Shown here: piece by piece, positions 51,430-60,289 of the stretch
Layout: every line of letters begins with the position of its first letter
Numbering within the stretch: position 1 is the stretch's first letter
Origin: Bradyrhizobium sp. 21
GTDB lineage: Bacteria > Pseudomonadota > Alphaproteobacteria > Rhizobiales > Xanthobacteraceae
Direction of reading: 5' to 3'
Length of the DNA: 64,000 nt
Assembly (NCBI RefSeq): GCF_023073335.1
Contig: NZ_JADPJG010000008.1
Coordinates: forward strand, 121,588 to 185,587
Made by a program: the position numbers and the translations under genes
Notes under the pieces: generated by a model
The model's input: only the letters and a program-made list of their open reading frames with translations
The model's database searches: none
Told to the model about the DNA's origin: nothing

Positions 51430-52305
51430 ATGAACACGATACCGTCCAAAACGATGGCTGCCCTGTGGATGGCCGGCTGGCTGGCCCTGATGCTGGTCAT
51501 GGCAGTGGCCGGACGCGAGACCACGCGCGAGCTCAACGTTTTTCAGATCATGGAAGTGCGCTCGGTGATCGGGTTCACGCTCCTCCTGCCGATCATCTAC
51601 CGCGCCGGTGGCGTCAGGGCGGTCGCGACCCAGCGCCTGCCTCAGCACCTCGCGCGCAACGGGGTCCATTATTTCGCACAGCTCGGCTGGTTCTACGCAC
51701 TGACGCTGATCGGGATCGGCCAGGTGGTGGCAATCGAATTCACCATGCCGATCTGGACGGCGCTACTGGCCGCAACTTTCCTGTCCGAACGCATGACCGT
51801 CTGGAAGATCGCCGCCATCGTGCTCGGCATCGTCGGCGTCGTCATGATCGTGCGGCCGGCCACCGGCGAAATCAATCCGGGCCAGCTGATCGCGCTCGGG
51901 GCCGCGGTCGGCTTCAGTATCTCCATGATATTGGCGAAATCGCTGACCCGGACCGAGAGCGCATTGTCGATCCTGTTCTGGATGATCGTCGTGCAGATGG
52001 TCGTGGGCCTGCTGCCGACGCTCTATGTCTGGACCTGGCCGTCAGCCTTCCTGTGGGGCTGGCTCTTCGTCATCGGGGTCTGCGGCACTTTCTCGCACTA
52101 CTGCCTCGCCAGCGCGCTCCGGTACGCCGATGCGACCATCGTGGTGCCGATGGACTTTTTGCGGGTTCCACTCACCGCAACCGTCGGCTGGCTGCTCTAT
52201 TCCGAGCGGCTCGATGCCTGGACCGTATTCGGCGCCGCGCTGATCCTGTGCGGCAATCTCCTGAATTTGAAGCCTGCTCCGTCAGTTCCCGTCCGCGCGC
52301 AGTGA
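51430..52305 (+). CDS. EamA (DMT) family permease
   Basis: A 291-residue drug/metabolite-transporter family protein with ten hydrophobic segments in two EamA halves. The first half contains RSVIGFTLLLPIIY and IGQVVAIEFTMPIWTALLAATFLSERM, the second GFSISMILAKSLTRTES and ADATIVVPMDFLRVPLTATVGWLLYSERLDAWT. These repeated P-W-x-A-L/E-R motifs define the family. Substrate unknown. Ribosome site is weak for the ATG at 51430; a longer start at 51355 is possible but adds a Gly/Pro-rich stretch. Confidence 0.88.
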   Translation: MNTIPSKTMAALWMAGWLALMLVMAVAGRETTRELNVFQIMEVRSVIGFTLLLPIIYRAGGVRAVATQRLPQHLARNGVHYFAQLGWFYALTLIGIGQVVAIEFTMPIWTALLAATFLSERMTVWKIAAIVLGIVGVVMIVRPATGEINPGQLIALGAAVGFSISMILAKSLTRTESALSILFWMIVVQMVVGLLPTLYVWTWPSAFLWGWLFVIGVCGTFSHYCLASALRYADATIVVPMDFLRVPLTATVGWLLYSERLDAWTVFGAALILCGNLLNLKPAPSVPVRAQ

Positions 52306-52500
52306 ACCCTCGCTGCGCCTCGCGCGACAAAACCAAGTGGCCGTGTGATTTGGATCACGCTGGAGGGCGATTCCATCGTGCAACACTCGGCCGCAAAGCA
52401 ACGGGTTGCGGTTGTTTTGCTTGCACGGAGCCGGGCGATTTCGTGTAGGTTTGCTGCCAATTTGTTGCTGCCTGCAATTCGATTCTGTTGGGGATTTCAG

Positions 52501-53919
52501 ATGCGCACTCTCACCCTCCTCGCTTCGCTGATGTGCATGGCGCTGTCGGTCAGCGCCGCCAAGGCCGACCGTCGCGTTGCCTTCGTCGTCGGCAACGGCT
52601 CCTACAAGAACGTCGCGCAATTGCCGAACCCGCCGATCGATGCCAAGGCGATGGCGGCGACCTTGCGCAATGTCGGCTTCGAGGTGATCGAAGGATCGAA
52701 CCTCTCGCGCGACCAGATGACGGAGAAGCTGCTCGATTTCGGCCGCAAGGCGCAGGGCTCCGATGTCGCAGTGTTCTATTATGCCGGTCATGGCATCGCC
52801 GTCGGCGGCTCCAACTATCTCCTGCCAGTCGACGCCGACATCAAGTCGGAGATGGACGTCAAGCTTGGCGCCGCCATCAACATCGATCTGACACTCGAGC
52901 AGACCATGGGCGACGCCAAGGTCAAGCTCGTCTTCCTCGATGCCTGCCGCGACAATCCGTTTGCCGCCAAGATCAAGTCCAACTCGGCAACGCGCAGCGT
53001 CAACGTGCAGAGCGGCCTTGCCGAGATGAAGTCGGGCGAAGGCACGCTGATCGCGTTCGCCACTGGCCCGGGACAGACTGCGCTCGACGGCCAGGAGGGC
53101 AACAACAGCCCGTTCACCCGCGCGCTGATCGACAACATCACCAAGCCCGGCATCGAGATCCAGCAGGCGATGACGTCGGTGCGCGCCCAGGTCAACGAGG
53201 AGACCCACAAGGGCCAGCTTCCCTGGGGCCACACCAATTTGATCGGCGCGGTCTATCTCAACCAGGGTCCGACGACGCAGGTCGCCAATGCGGCGCCGAC
53301 GGCGGCTGGCATCGCGCCCGCGGCGACAGGCAGCAATTCGGACGGTGTCGAGCTCGAATACTGGCGCTCGGTCAAGGAGAGCAACAAGCCTGAAGAGCTC
53401 AACGCCTACCTCTCCACCTACCCGAACGGCCAGTTCAAGGCGCTGGCGCTGGCGCGGCTCGCCGCGATCAAGAGCGGCCCGTCGACGACGACCCGTAACC
53501 TGAACGCAGGTGTCGATCCCGCGACCTTCACCGACGATTCCAGCCAGCTCACCGAGGACCAGATCGGCCTCGACAAGGGCCAGCGCCGCGACGTGCAGCG
53601 GCGCCTCACCGGGCTCGGCTTCGACACCAAGGTCACCGGTGCCTTCAGCGAGGACACCCGTACGGTGCTCAAGCGCTGGCAGGCGGCACGTGGCTATCCG
53701 TCGACCGGCTATCTCAACAAGCTCCAGCACAAGGCCCTGCTCTCCGAGATCGTGGCCACCACGCCGACGGCGAGCGACGAGAGCGCGAAGCCGGCCCGGC
53801 GCGCCAGCGCCCCTGCCCAGAGCGCACCGGCCCAGCATCGCAGCGGCGGCGGCGATCCCGGCGCGGCCTTTGTCGGCGGTGTCGTCGGCGGCATGATGGG
53901 CGGCATGTTCCGCCGCTGA
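52501..53919 (+). CDS. Exported caspase-like protease with peptidoglycan-binding domain
   Basis: A 472-residue protein. Residues 1-22 are a signal peptide (LLASLMCMALSVSAAKA). A caspase/metacaspase p20 domain follows (RRVAFVVGNGSYKNVAQLPN, then the His loop YYAGHGI with H97 and the Cys loop LDACRDNP with C149). After a helical region (WRSVKESNKPEELNAYLSTYP) there is a peptidoglycan-binding domain 1 (QRRDVQRRLTGLGFDTKVTG). The C-terminus is Gly/Met-rich (VGGVVGGMMGGMFRR). It likely cuts proteins after basic or acidic residues in the periplasm; partner unknown. A clear terminator follows. Confidence 0.88.
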   Translation: MRTLTLLASLMCMALSVSAAKADRRVAFVVGNGSYKNVAQLPNPPIDAKAMAATLRNVGFEVIEGSNLSRDQMTEKLLDFGRKAQGSDVAVFYYAGHGIAVGGSNYLLPVDADIKSEMDVKLGAAINIDLTLEQTMGDAKVKLVFLDACRDNPFAAKIKSNSATRSVNVQSGLAEMKSGEGTLIAFATGPGQTALDGQEGNNSPFTRALIDNITKPGIEIQQAMTSVRAQVNEETHKGQLPWGHTNLIGAVYLNQGPTTQVANAAPTAAGIAPAATGSNSDGVELEYWRSVKESNKPEELNAYLSTYPNGQFKALALARLAAIKSGPSTTTRNLNAGVDPATFTDDSSQLTEDQIGLDKGQRRDVQRRLTGLGFDTKVTGAFSEDTRTVLKRWQAARGYPSTGYLNKLQHKALLSEIVATTPTASDESAKPARRASAPAQSAPAQHRSGGGDPGAAFVGGVVGGMMGGMFRR

Positions 53920-53942
53920 GGCGAGACCCGATCGCAAATTAC

Positions 53943-53969
53943 AAAAGCCCGGCTTGAGCCGGGCTTTTT
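53943..53969. terminator. Intrinsic terminator after the caspase-like gene
   Basis: AAAAGCCCGGC (53943-53953) and GCCGGGCTTTTT (53958-53969) pair perfectly around a TTGA loop, with the T run following directly. It is bidirectional in form. Confidence 0.95.
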
Positions 53970-53977
53970 CGTTTGTC

Positions 53978-54093
53978 ACCCCTCATCCTGAGGAGCTTGC
54001 GAAGCAAGCGTCTCGAAGGATGAAGGCCCGGATGCTTCCAGGTGGGCCTCATGGCTCGAGACGGCACTGAGGCGTCTCCTCACCATGAGGGGT
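53978..54093. repeat. 'CCTCATCCTGAGGAG' dispersed repeat, copy 1
   Basis: The ends ACCCCTCATCCTGAGGAG and CTCCTCACCATGAGGGGT are inverted complements, and the inside contains GTCTCGAAGGATGAAGGCC and GGGCCTCATGGCTCGAGAC. A second copy is at 62514-62624. It is a RIME-like palindromic element frequent in Rhizobiales intergenic DNA. Confidence 0.85.
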
Positions 54094-54099
54094 TAGAGC

Positions 54100-54342
54100 C
54101 TATTTCCCCGCCGCCTTGCGCAGCGCCTCGTTGATGCGGTCCTGCCAGCCCGGGCCGCCCGCCTGGAAATGCTCCAGCACGTCCTGGTCGATCCGCAGCG
54201 TGACCTGCTCCTTGATCCCCGGCGTCACGTTCTGCTTCGGCGGCGCCACGACGACCTTGGCGGTCACCTTCTTGAACGCTGCCTCGGCCTCGGTCCTGGC
54301 ATCGCCAAGCGTGCGCGGCCGCCTCGGTGGTTGATCCGCCAT
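54100..54342 (-). CDS. BrnA-like antitoxin, orphan
   Basis: An 80-residue protein whose C-terminus QVTLRIDQDVLEHFQAGGPG WQDRINEALRKAAG matches the ribbon-helix-helix end of BrnA antitoxins (T-L-R-x-D-x-D-V-L-x-x-F, then G-P-G-W-Q-x-R-I-N-x-A-L-R). The N-terminus is basic and proline-rich. No brnT toxin gene lies upstream, where it would be expected. The ATG begins 3 bp after the cysK stop, so it is likely co-transcribed with cysK. It may be a solitary DNA-binding regulator. Confidence 0.8.
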   Translation of the reverse strand: MADQPPRRPRTLGDARTEAEAAFKKVTAKVVVAPPKQNVTPGIKEQVTLRIDQDVLEHFQAGGPGWQDRINEALRKAAGK

Positions 54343-54345
54343 GTC

Positions 54346-55323
<978 letters not shown>

Positions 55324-55546
55324 GATCAACTCCCTGTGGCGACGAATTGCGCTTCTGTTGCAGCTCTTGCGTTGTTAGAGACAGCCTGCGGCGACACGCA
55401 AGCGACATTGCGGTACGTGTTAAATACGCTGCGTCGCAAAATCGCGTGAGCTTTAATTATCAGAAAACCAACGCATTTGTGTTGCGACCTCGTCAACTGA
55501 TTCTGCTTATGTTAGACTTAGGTCTCAAAGCTGGGAGGTCACCACG

Positions 55547-55765
55547 ATGTCAGCAGTCGCTGAAGTGTTGTCGACCGTCGCGCCGAACCGCGCTCCGCGT
55601 TGCAGTGAGTTGCCCACCTGTCCGGTCTGCGCCGACTCCATGGTCGCCGCCGAAGGTTCTGCGTATGTGTCGGAACACCTGATCAGCTATCTCTGGACCT
55701 GCGACAATTGCGGCTACGGTTTTGTCACCAAGCACGCCGTGAAACAGCGTTTCCTGTGTAACTGA
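55547..55765 (+). CDS. Small zinc-ribbon-like protein
   Basis: A 72-residue protein with C-x2-C pairs: TCPVCADSMVAAEGSAYVSE and WTCDNCGYGFVTKHAVKQRF, plus an earlier RCSE. The arrangement is of a zinc-ribbon fold and the tail is basic. The ATG has GGGAGG just upstream. It lies 15 bp from the tgt 3' end, convergent. Common in Bradyrhizobium; role unknown. Confidence 0.75.
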   Translation: MSAVAEVLSTVAPNRAPRCSELPTCPVCADSMVAAEGSAYVSEHLISYLWTCDNCGYGFVTKHAVKQRFLCN

Positions 55766-55780
55766 ATTTTCGCAGTTGCT

Positions 55781-56929
55781 CTAGCGCGGGGCGATGTCGC
55801 CCCTCGCCCAGTTCTCGCGCGTACGCTGATAGAACTCCTCGAACGTTCCCCCTGCGATCGCGTCCCTGATGCCCTGCATCAGGAACTGGTAATAAGCGAT
55901 ATTGATCTCGGACAGCAGCATCGCACCCAGCGTCTCGCCCGCCTTGAAGAGGTGGTGCAAATAGGCGCGCGCGTAGGTGCGCGCCGACGGCCATGAGCTC
56001 TCTTCGTCGAGCGGACGCGGATCGTCGGCGTGGCGCGCGTTGCGCAAATTCACCTGGCCGAAGCGGGTGAAGGCAACGCCATGCCGGCCATTGCGTGTCG
56101 GCATCACGCAATCGAACATGTCTATGCCGCGCTTGACCGCTTCGAGGATGTCGTCCGGCGTGCCGACGCCCATCAGATAGCGCGGCCGCTCTCTCGGCAG
56201 CAGCGGCGCGGTCTCGTCGATCATCGCCAGCATCACGGCCTGCGGCTCACCGACGGCGAGGCCGCCGATCGCATAGCCGTGGAAACCGATCGCGACGAGG
56301 CCTTGCGCGCTGGCATGGCGAAGCTGCGGTATGTCGCCGCCCTGCACGATGCCGAACAGCATGTAGCCCTCGGGCGCGCTCTCGAAGGCCCGCTTGCTTC
56401 GCTCGCCCCATCGCAGCGACAATTGCATTGCGCGGTCGATGTCGGCGCGCTCGGCGGGCAGCCGCACGCATTCGTCCATCTGCATGGCGATGTCGGAGCC
56501 GAGAAAACGCTGCACCTCGATCGAGCGCTCCGGCGACAGCTCGACCTTGGCGCCGTCGATATGTGAACGGAACGTCACGGCGTGCTCGCTGACCTTGCGC
56601 AAATCCGCCAGCGACATCACCTGGAAGCCGCCGGAATCCGTCAGCATCGGGCCGTTCCAGCCGGTGAATTTCTGCAAGCCGCCAAGCGCCGCGATCCGCT
56701 CGGCGCCGGGACGCAGCATCAGATGATAGGTGTTGCCGAGCACGATGTCGGCACCGGCCTCACGCACCTCGCGCCAGTGCATGCCCTTCATCGCGCCGGC
56801 GGTGCCGACCGGCATGAAGGCGGGCGTGCGCATCACGCCGTGCGGCGTGGTCAGGCGCCCGGTGCGCGCGGCGCCATCGGTGGCGAGCAGCTCGAAATGA
56901 TTGGGCAGACCGGTGTCAGGACGATTCAT
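55781..56929 (-). CDS. tgt: tRNA-guanine(34) transglycosylase Tgt lacking zinc-site ligands
   Basis: A 382-residue enzyme that exchanges guanine-34 for preQ1 in tRNAs with GUN anticodons. Clear features are [40 protein letters not shown] and [20 protein letters not shown], with the active-site Asp of MFDC. The usual zinc site CxCxxC plus His reads S311-S-W313-P-S-A316 and I342, so all four ligands are lost; the surrounding [20 protein letters not shown] is intact. The family and fold are secure, but zinc binding is not expected. queA is 4.5 kb away on the same strand. Confidence 0.93.
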   Translation of the reverse strand: MNRPDTGLPNHFELLATDGAARTGRLTTPHGVMRTPAFMPVGTAGAMKGMHWREVREAGADIVLGNTYHLMLRPGAERIAALGGLQKFTGWNGPMLTDSGGFQVMSLADLRKVSEHAVTFRSHIDGAKVELSPERSIEVQRFLGSDIAMQMDECVRLPAERADIDRAMQLSLRWGERSKRAFESAPEGYMLFGIVQGGDIPQLRHASAQGLVAIGFHGYAIGGLAVGEPQAVMLAMIDETAPLLPRERPRYLMGVGTPDDILEAVKRGIDMFDCVMPTRNGRHGVAFTRFGQVNLRNARHADDPRPLDEESSWPSARTYARAYLHHLFKAGETLGAMLLSEINIAYYQFLMQGIRDAIAGGTFEEFYQRTRENWARGDIAPR

Positions 56930-57052
56930 GACGGTGCTTATTGCGTGTCGGAGGAGGCCGATCAACCCGCGCAGACGATAGTTTGGCCGGCTTGTGCATC
57001 AGACTGGGACACGCCGGACACGGATATGTGCGCCCACTGCTCTTGTTAAACA

Positions 57053-57071
57053 AAACGATACCGTGTAGTTT
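57053..57071. promoter_or_regulatory. Putative TetR-family operator, site 1
   Basis: AAACGATACCGTGTAGTTT is a near-palindrome with arms AAACGATAC/GTGTAGTTT. It lies 50 bp before the patatin start. It is closely similar to the site at 59272-59290, flanked on the left by the same CA A of AACAAAACG. Both sites lie in front of the genes around the TetR gene. Confidence 0.7.
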
Positions 57072-57121
57072 CCTATCGGGGGCTGGACGAGATGCCGTGG
57101 CGAATTTGCCGGCGGCGGTAG

Positions 57122-58330
57122 ATGCGTGATCGCCAGCCACCGACAATGCCCTTCCCTTCAAGTTCGACAGAGATATCCGGCCGTTCGCGTGGCGGGACAA
57201 GGCAGTCAGGCGTCCGCCTGATCGGATTCCTGGTCCTGGCGTGCAGCCTGGCGCTCGGCGCCTGCACCTCCCTGCCCCGCACGCCCTATACCGCCGCTGA
57301 AGCCAGCACATCACGCGTGCTCGATATCGATGGGCTGCGGCGCTACGCCGACGATCCCGTCACGAAATTCAGCTTCGAAAAGGACACCAGCACCGCGACG
57401 AGGTCCTACCTGGCGCTATCAGGCGGCGGCGCTGATGGTGCCTACGGCGTCGGCGTGCTCAACGGCTGGACCGCGGCCAGAACCCGACCCACGTTCTCGG
57501 TGGTCTCGGGCGTGAGCACCGGCGGCCTGATTGCGCCCTTTGCCTATCTCGGCTCGCAATATGACGACACGTTGAGGGAGGTTTACACCAGCGGTATCGC
57601 GGAGAGCCTGTTGAGCGATGCCAGCATCATGCGCGTGCTGTTCGGATCCGGCCTGTTCGGCAACACGCGGCTGCGCGAGCTCGTCGCCCGCTATGTCGGG
57701 CCGGAGATCATGGCCCAGGTCGCACGCGAGAACGCCAAGGGCCGCAAGCTGTTGGTGGTGACAACCGATCTCGACACCCAGCGCACCGCGATCTGGGACA
57801 TGGGCAAGATCGCCGCGGTCGGCACGCCGGAGGCGCTCAAACTGTTTCGCGACGTGATGGCGGCCTCCGCCAGCATCCCCCTGGTGTTTCCGCCGATCAT
57901 GATCGATGCCGAAGGCCAGGGTCGCAGGTTTCAAGAGATGCATGTCGACGGCGGCGTGACGGCGCCGGTGCTGACGCTGCCGGAAGCCCTGCTTTTCCAG
58001 GGTAGCCGCCTGCCCGGCAATGCGAGGATGGACATCTACATCCTCGTCAACAAGAAGATCGAACGCAACTTCGAGCTCGTGTCCAACAGCACCATCGACG
58101 TTGCCTCACGCAGCCTGTCGTCGATCACCCAGTCGCAGACCCGTTCGATCATCTTCTCGACCTATGATTTCGCCAGACGCAATCGCCTGGGCTTCCATCT
58201 CTCCTACATCGCGCGTGACTATCCTGCGGCTCCTTCGGAAGGGTTCGACACCGCCTATATGCGCGCGCTCTACCAGCACGGATATGAGAAGGCCGCGTCC
58301 GGCCAGGCCTGGACTTCGGCGCTGCCGTGA
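57122..58330 (+). CDS. Patatin-like phospholipase lipoprotein
   Basis: A 402-residue lipoprotein phospholipase. The signal peptide has lipobox LALGAC-TS near residue 48. The patatin domain has the oxyanion loop SGGGADGAYGVG (from S100), the nucleophile G-x-S-x-G with S132 in SGVSTGG, and D276 in VDGGV. The usual basic residue of GGGxRG is replaced by Asp, as in some members. It likely acts in the periplasm or on the outer membrane. The ATG at 57122 is the first; one at 57146 is possible. A TetR-type operator lies upstream, and a TetR gene follows 134 bp after. Confidence 0.88.
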   Translation: MRDRQPPTMPFPSSSTEISGRSRGGTRQSGVRLIGFLVLACSLALGACTSLPRTPYTAAEASTSRVLDIDGLRRYADDPVTKFSFEKDTSTATRSYLALSGGGADGAYGVGVLNGWTAARTRPTFSVVSGVSTGGLIAPFAYLGSQYDDTLREVYTSGIAESLLSDASIMRVLFGSGLFGNTRLRELVARYVGPEIMAQVARENAKGRKLLVVTTDLDTQRTAIWDMGKIAAVGTPEALKLFRDVMAASASIPLVFPPIMIDAEGQGRRFQEMHVDGGVTAPVLTLPEALLFQGSRLPGNARMDIYILVNKKIERNFELVSNSTIDVASRSLSSITQSQTRSIIFSTYDFARRNRLGFHLSYIARDYPAAPSEGFDTAYMRALYQHGYEKAASGQAWTSALP

Positions 58331-58464
58331 TCTTGCGCGGCGGAACGACGCCGTGCTGAAACCGTTGACGATACGGCCAATTCGGCCAGATTCGCGATGA
58401 CGACCCCGCTCCTGCGCGATATAGATCGAATGGCGACTGTCGGAAACGCGCAGGAATCATTGGC

Positions 58465-59211
58465 ATGGGTTTGACTGCGACCAGGACAAAGTCGGCAGCG
58501 GCACGGCGCGAGGTGCCGAAATCCCGCGGCGGCCGGCCGACGAAAACCGCCGCCCTCGAGCGCGACCAGCGGCTGATCGAGGTCGCCACCCGCCTGTTCC
58601 TGGATCGCGGCTTCGACGCGACCTCGCTCGATGCGGTGGCTGAAGCGGCTCGGGTCAGCAAGCCGACCGTCTATTCCCGCTATGGCGACAAGCGCGGCCT
58701 GTTTGCAGCCGTGCTGAGGCGCGAGATTGCGCGCTGGCTCGCGCCGCTGTCCGCCGCCGCCGAGACGCAGCTCAGCAGCGCCTCGGACATCTCGGTCGAA
58801 CAGCGGCTGGTCGAGATCGGACGCGAGATGCTGACCTTCACCTGCGGACTCGACGCCGTCGCATTCAGCCGCATGATGACGTCACAGGCGATCAACTTCC
58901 CTGACATCGCCAAGCTCGGCAAGGAAGAGGGCTGGCTCAAGGCCGTCGCCACCACGGCGCGTTTCTTCGACCATCTGGTGGCCCAGGGCGCGCTCGACGT
59001 CGACGACACCACCATCGCGGCGGAAGTGTTTCTCGACGTCGTCGTCGGTCACACCCACCGCATGGCGACGTTCGGAACGGTGCTCGAGCTGAAGGGCGCG
59101 GAAAAGCGGATGCGCGCGGCGATCAAGCTGTTCCTGGCAGGCGCCCTCGGTCCTGCGGACCGCGCCCAGAACGCGGCGAAGCCCAGCCCGCGGCGGCGTC
59201 CGTCCCGCTGA
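58465..59211 (+). CDS. TetR/AcrR family transcriptional regulator
   Basis: A 248-residue regulator. A 30-residue basic extension precedes the TetR helix-turn-helix (RLIEVATRLFLDRGFDATSL, DAVAEAARVSKPTVYSRYGD, KRGLFAAVLRREIARWL), then an all-helical ligand domain, including FFDHLVAQGALDVDDTTIAA. The ligand is unknown. The two copies of a near-palindromic 19-bp site, before the patatin gene and before the PepSY gene, are its probable operators. It sits between those two genes. Confidence 0.9.
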   Translation: MGLTATRTKSAAARREVPKSRGGRPTKTAALERDQRLIEVATRLFLDRGFDATSLDAVAEAARVSKPTVYSRYGDKRGLFAAVLRREIARWLAPLSAAAETQLSSASDISVEQRLVEIGREMLTFTCGLDAVAFSRMMTSQAINFPDIAKLGKEEGWLKAVATTARFFDHLVAQGALDVDDTTIAAEVFLDVVVGHTHRMATFGTVLELKGAEKRMRAAIKLFLAGALGPADRAQNAAKPSPRRRPSR

Positions 59212-59271
59212 CAATTCCGTGAGGTTGCGATCTTTTGCGAGGGACCCGCGCCCGCGCCGTTGACCAAAACA

Positions 59272-59290
59272 AAACGATACGGTATGGTTT
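59272..59290. promoter_or_regulatory. Putative TetR-family operator, site 2
   Basis: AAACGATACGGTATGGTTT matches its own reverse complement except for the central base and two G/C positions. It differs from site 1 at 4 positions and shares the flanking AACA on the left. It lies 170 bp before the PepSY gene and 60 bp after the TetR gene. Confidence 0.75.
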
Positions 59291-59460
59291 AGTTATAGAG
59301 CGATGCGGATCGCTTTTTCACAGCCCCAAAGAGGTCCGCACCGCTTCGATCGCCGCGGCGGGTACAGCCCGTCGCGACGCTCAGCGGCCGACCGATGCCC
59401 AAGGTCGGCCGCAAATTCTTTACGATCATCCGGCACACTCGCTGGCCAAGGGTTTCGAGC

Positions 59461-60063
59461 ATGACGACAGCCAAACCATGGACCACGGGATTGCTTGCGA
59501 TCGCCCTGTCCGCACTCCTCCTCGCAGCGCCGGCGCGGGCGATCGTGAGTACGGGCACGCCCACTGCGCTTTACAACGACACAGATGGTGACGGTGAGGC
59601 CGACCGCCAAGCGGTCAGCCGCGAGATCGAGCGCTTCCGCAGCTCGTCGATCTCGATCAGCCAGGCCATGGCGATTGCGGAATCACGTCACGCCGGTGCC
59701 ACCACGGCGGATGTGAGTTTCGACGGCGCCTCGGGCGTGCCGGTCTACCGGGTGAAGACCCTGCATAACGACCGGATCTGGCGCCACACCATCAATGCGG
59801 CGACCGGCGAGCTGGTCGGCGGGGAAGCTGCCCTGCCCCTCGCCGAGCTCGATCTCGACGACCGCAGCAACCTCGCAGCGCTCGGTGCCATCAAGCACCG
59901 CCTTGCGGATGCCGTGCACGTTGCCGAGCGTGCGGCCTCCGGCAAGGCGATCAGCGGCGGGCTGGTGCGCGAACGCGGCCGGCTGAATTTCGCGATCGTC
60001 GTCATCAGTGGCGACAACCTCAAGGAGGTCATCCTCGAACCGCCGGGCGCCCGGACTAAATAG
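59461..60063 (+). CDS. Exported PepSY-domain protein
   Basis: A 200-residue periplasmic protein with signal peptide from the ATG at 59461 (LLAIALSALLLAAPARA). The mature part has a PepSY-like unit: ISISQAMAIAESRHAGATTA, DVSFDGASGVPVYRVKTLHN, DRIWRHTINAATGELVGGEA. A second, less clear unit follows. PepSY domains inhibit peptidases or bind metals in sensing. It is probably under TetR control from the site upstream. It ends 65 bp before the asd leader start. Confidence 0.72.
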   Translation: MTTAKPWTTGLLAIALSALLLAAPARAIVSTGTPTALYNDTDGDGEADRQAVSREIERFRSSSISISQAMAIAESRHAGATTADVSFDGASGVPVYRVKTLHNDRIWRHTINAATGELVGGEAALPLAELDLDDRSNLAALGAIKHRLADAVHVAERAASGKAISGGLVRERGRLNFAIVVISGDNLKEVILEPPGARTK

Positions 60064-60091
60064 CGGCGGCCGCAATCCCGCCGAAAAGCCA

Positions 60092-60120
60092 TTGACGGGC
60101 GCAAGACTCTCCCGCATAAG
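60092..60120 (+). promoter_or_regulatory. Putative promoter of the asd leader
   Basis: TTGACG at 60092-60097 and CATAAG at 60115-60120, with a 17-bp spacer. The expected start point, 7-9 bases further, is at or just before the leader ATG at 60129, so this transcript too would be leaderless. The distance from the -10 box to the ATG equals that of the argD leader. Confidence 0.65.
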
Positions 60121-60128
60121 TCGCCGCC

Positions 60129-60200
60129 ATGTTCACGACCACCAAACGCACGACTAAAACCACCACGGCCTTCGGGGCCCGGGGAGGCGTGCGCGTGTAG
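60129..60200 (+). CDS. Thr/Lys-rich leader peptide upstream of asd
   Basis: A 23-codon frame from ATG at 60129 to TAG at 60198. Residues 3-13 read TTTKRTTKTTT: eight threonines, two lysines and one arginine. Those are the end products of the aspartate-semialdehyde pathway, exactly what a ribosome stalling attenuator would sense. It begins 8 bases after a plausible -10 box and is followed by an intrinsic terminator 30 bases after its stop, then asd. It resembles E. coli thrL in logic but not in sequence. Confidence 0.72.
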   Translation: MFTTTKRTTKTTTAFGARGGVRV

Positions 60201-60230
60201 TCGTCGACTAAAACGCAATCCACTCTACCG

Positions 60231-60262
60231 AAGCCCCGCCCTCGTTGGTCCGGGGCTTTTTT
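60231..60262 (+). terminator. Attenuator-type terminator before asd
   Basis: AAGCCCCG (60231-60238) and CGGGGCTT (60251-60258) form an 8-bp stem followed by T's up to 60262, ending 28 bp before the asd start. A CGGGGC in the leader (60173-60178) could pair with GCCCCG of the left arm as an antiterminator. Confidence 0.8.
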
Positions 60263-60289
60263 GTTGTCTTTAGCTCAATGGAGGAGAAC

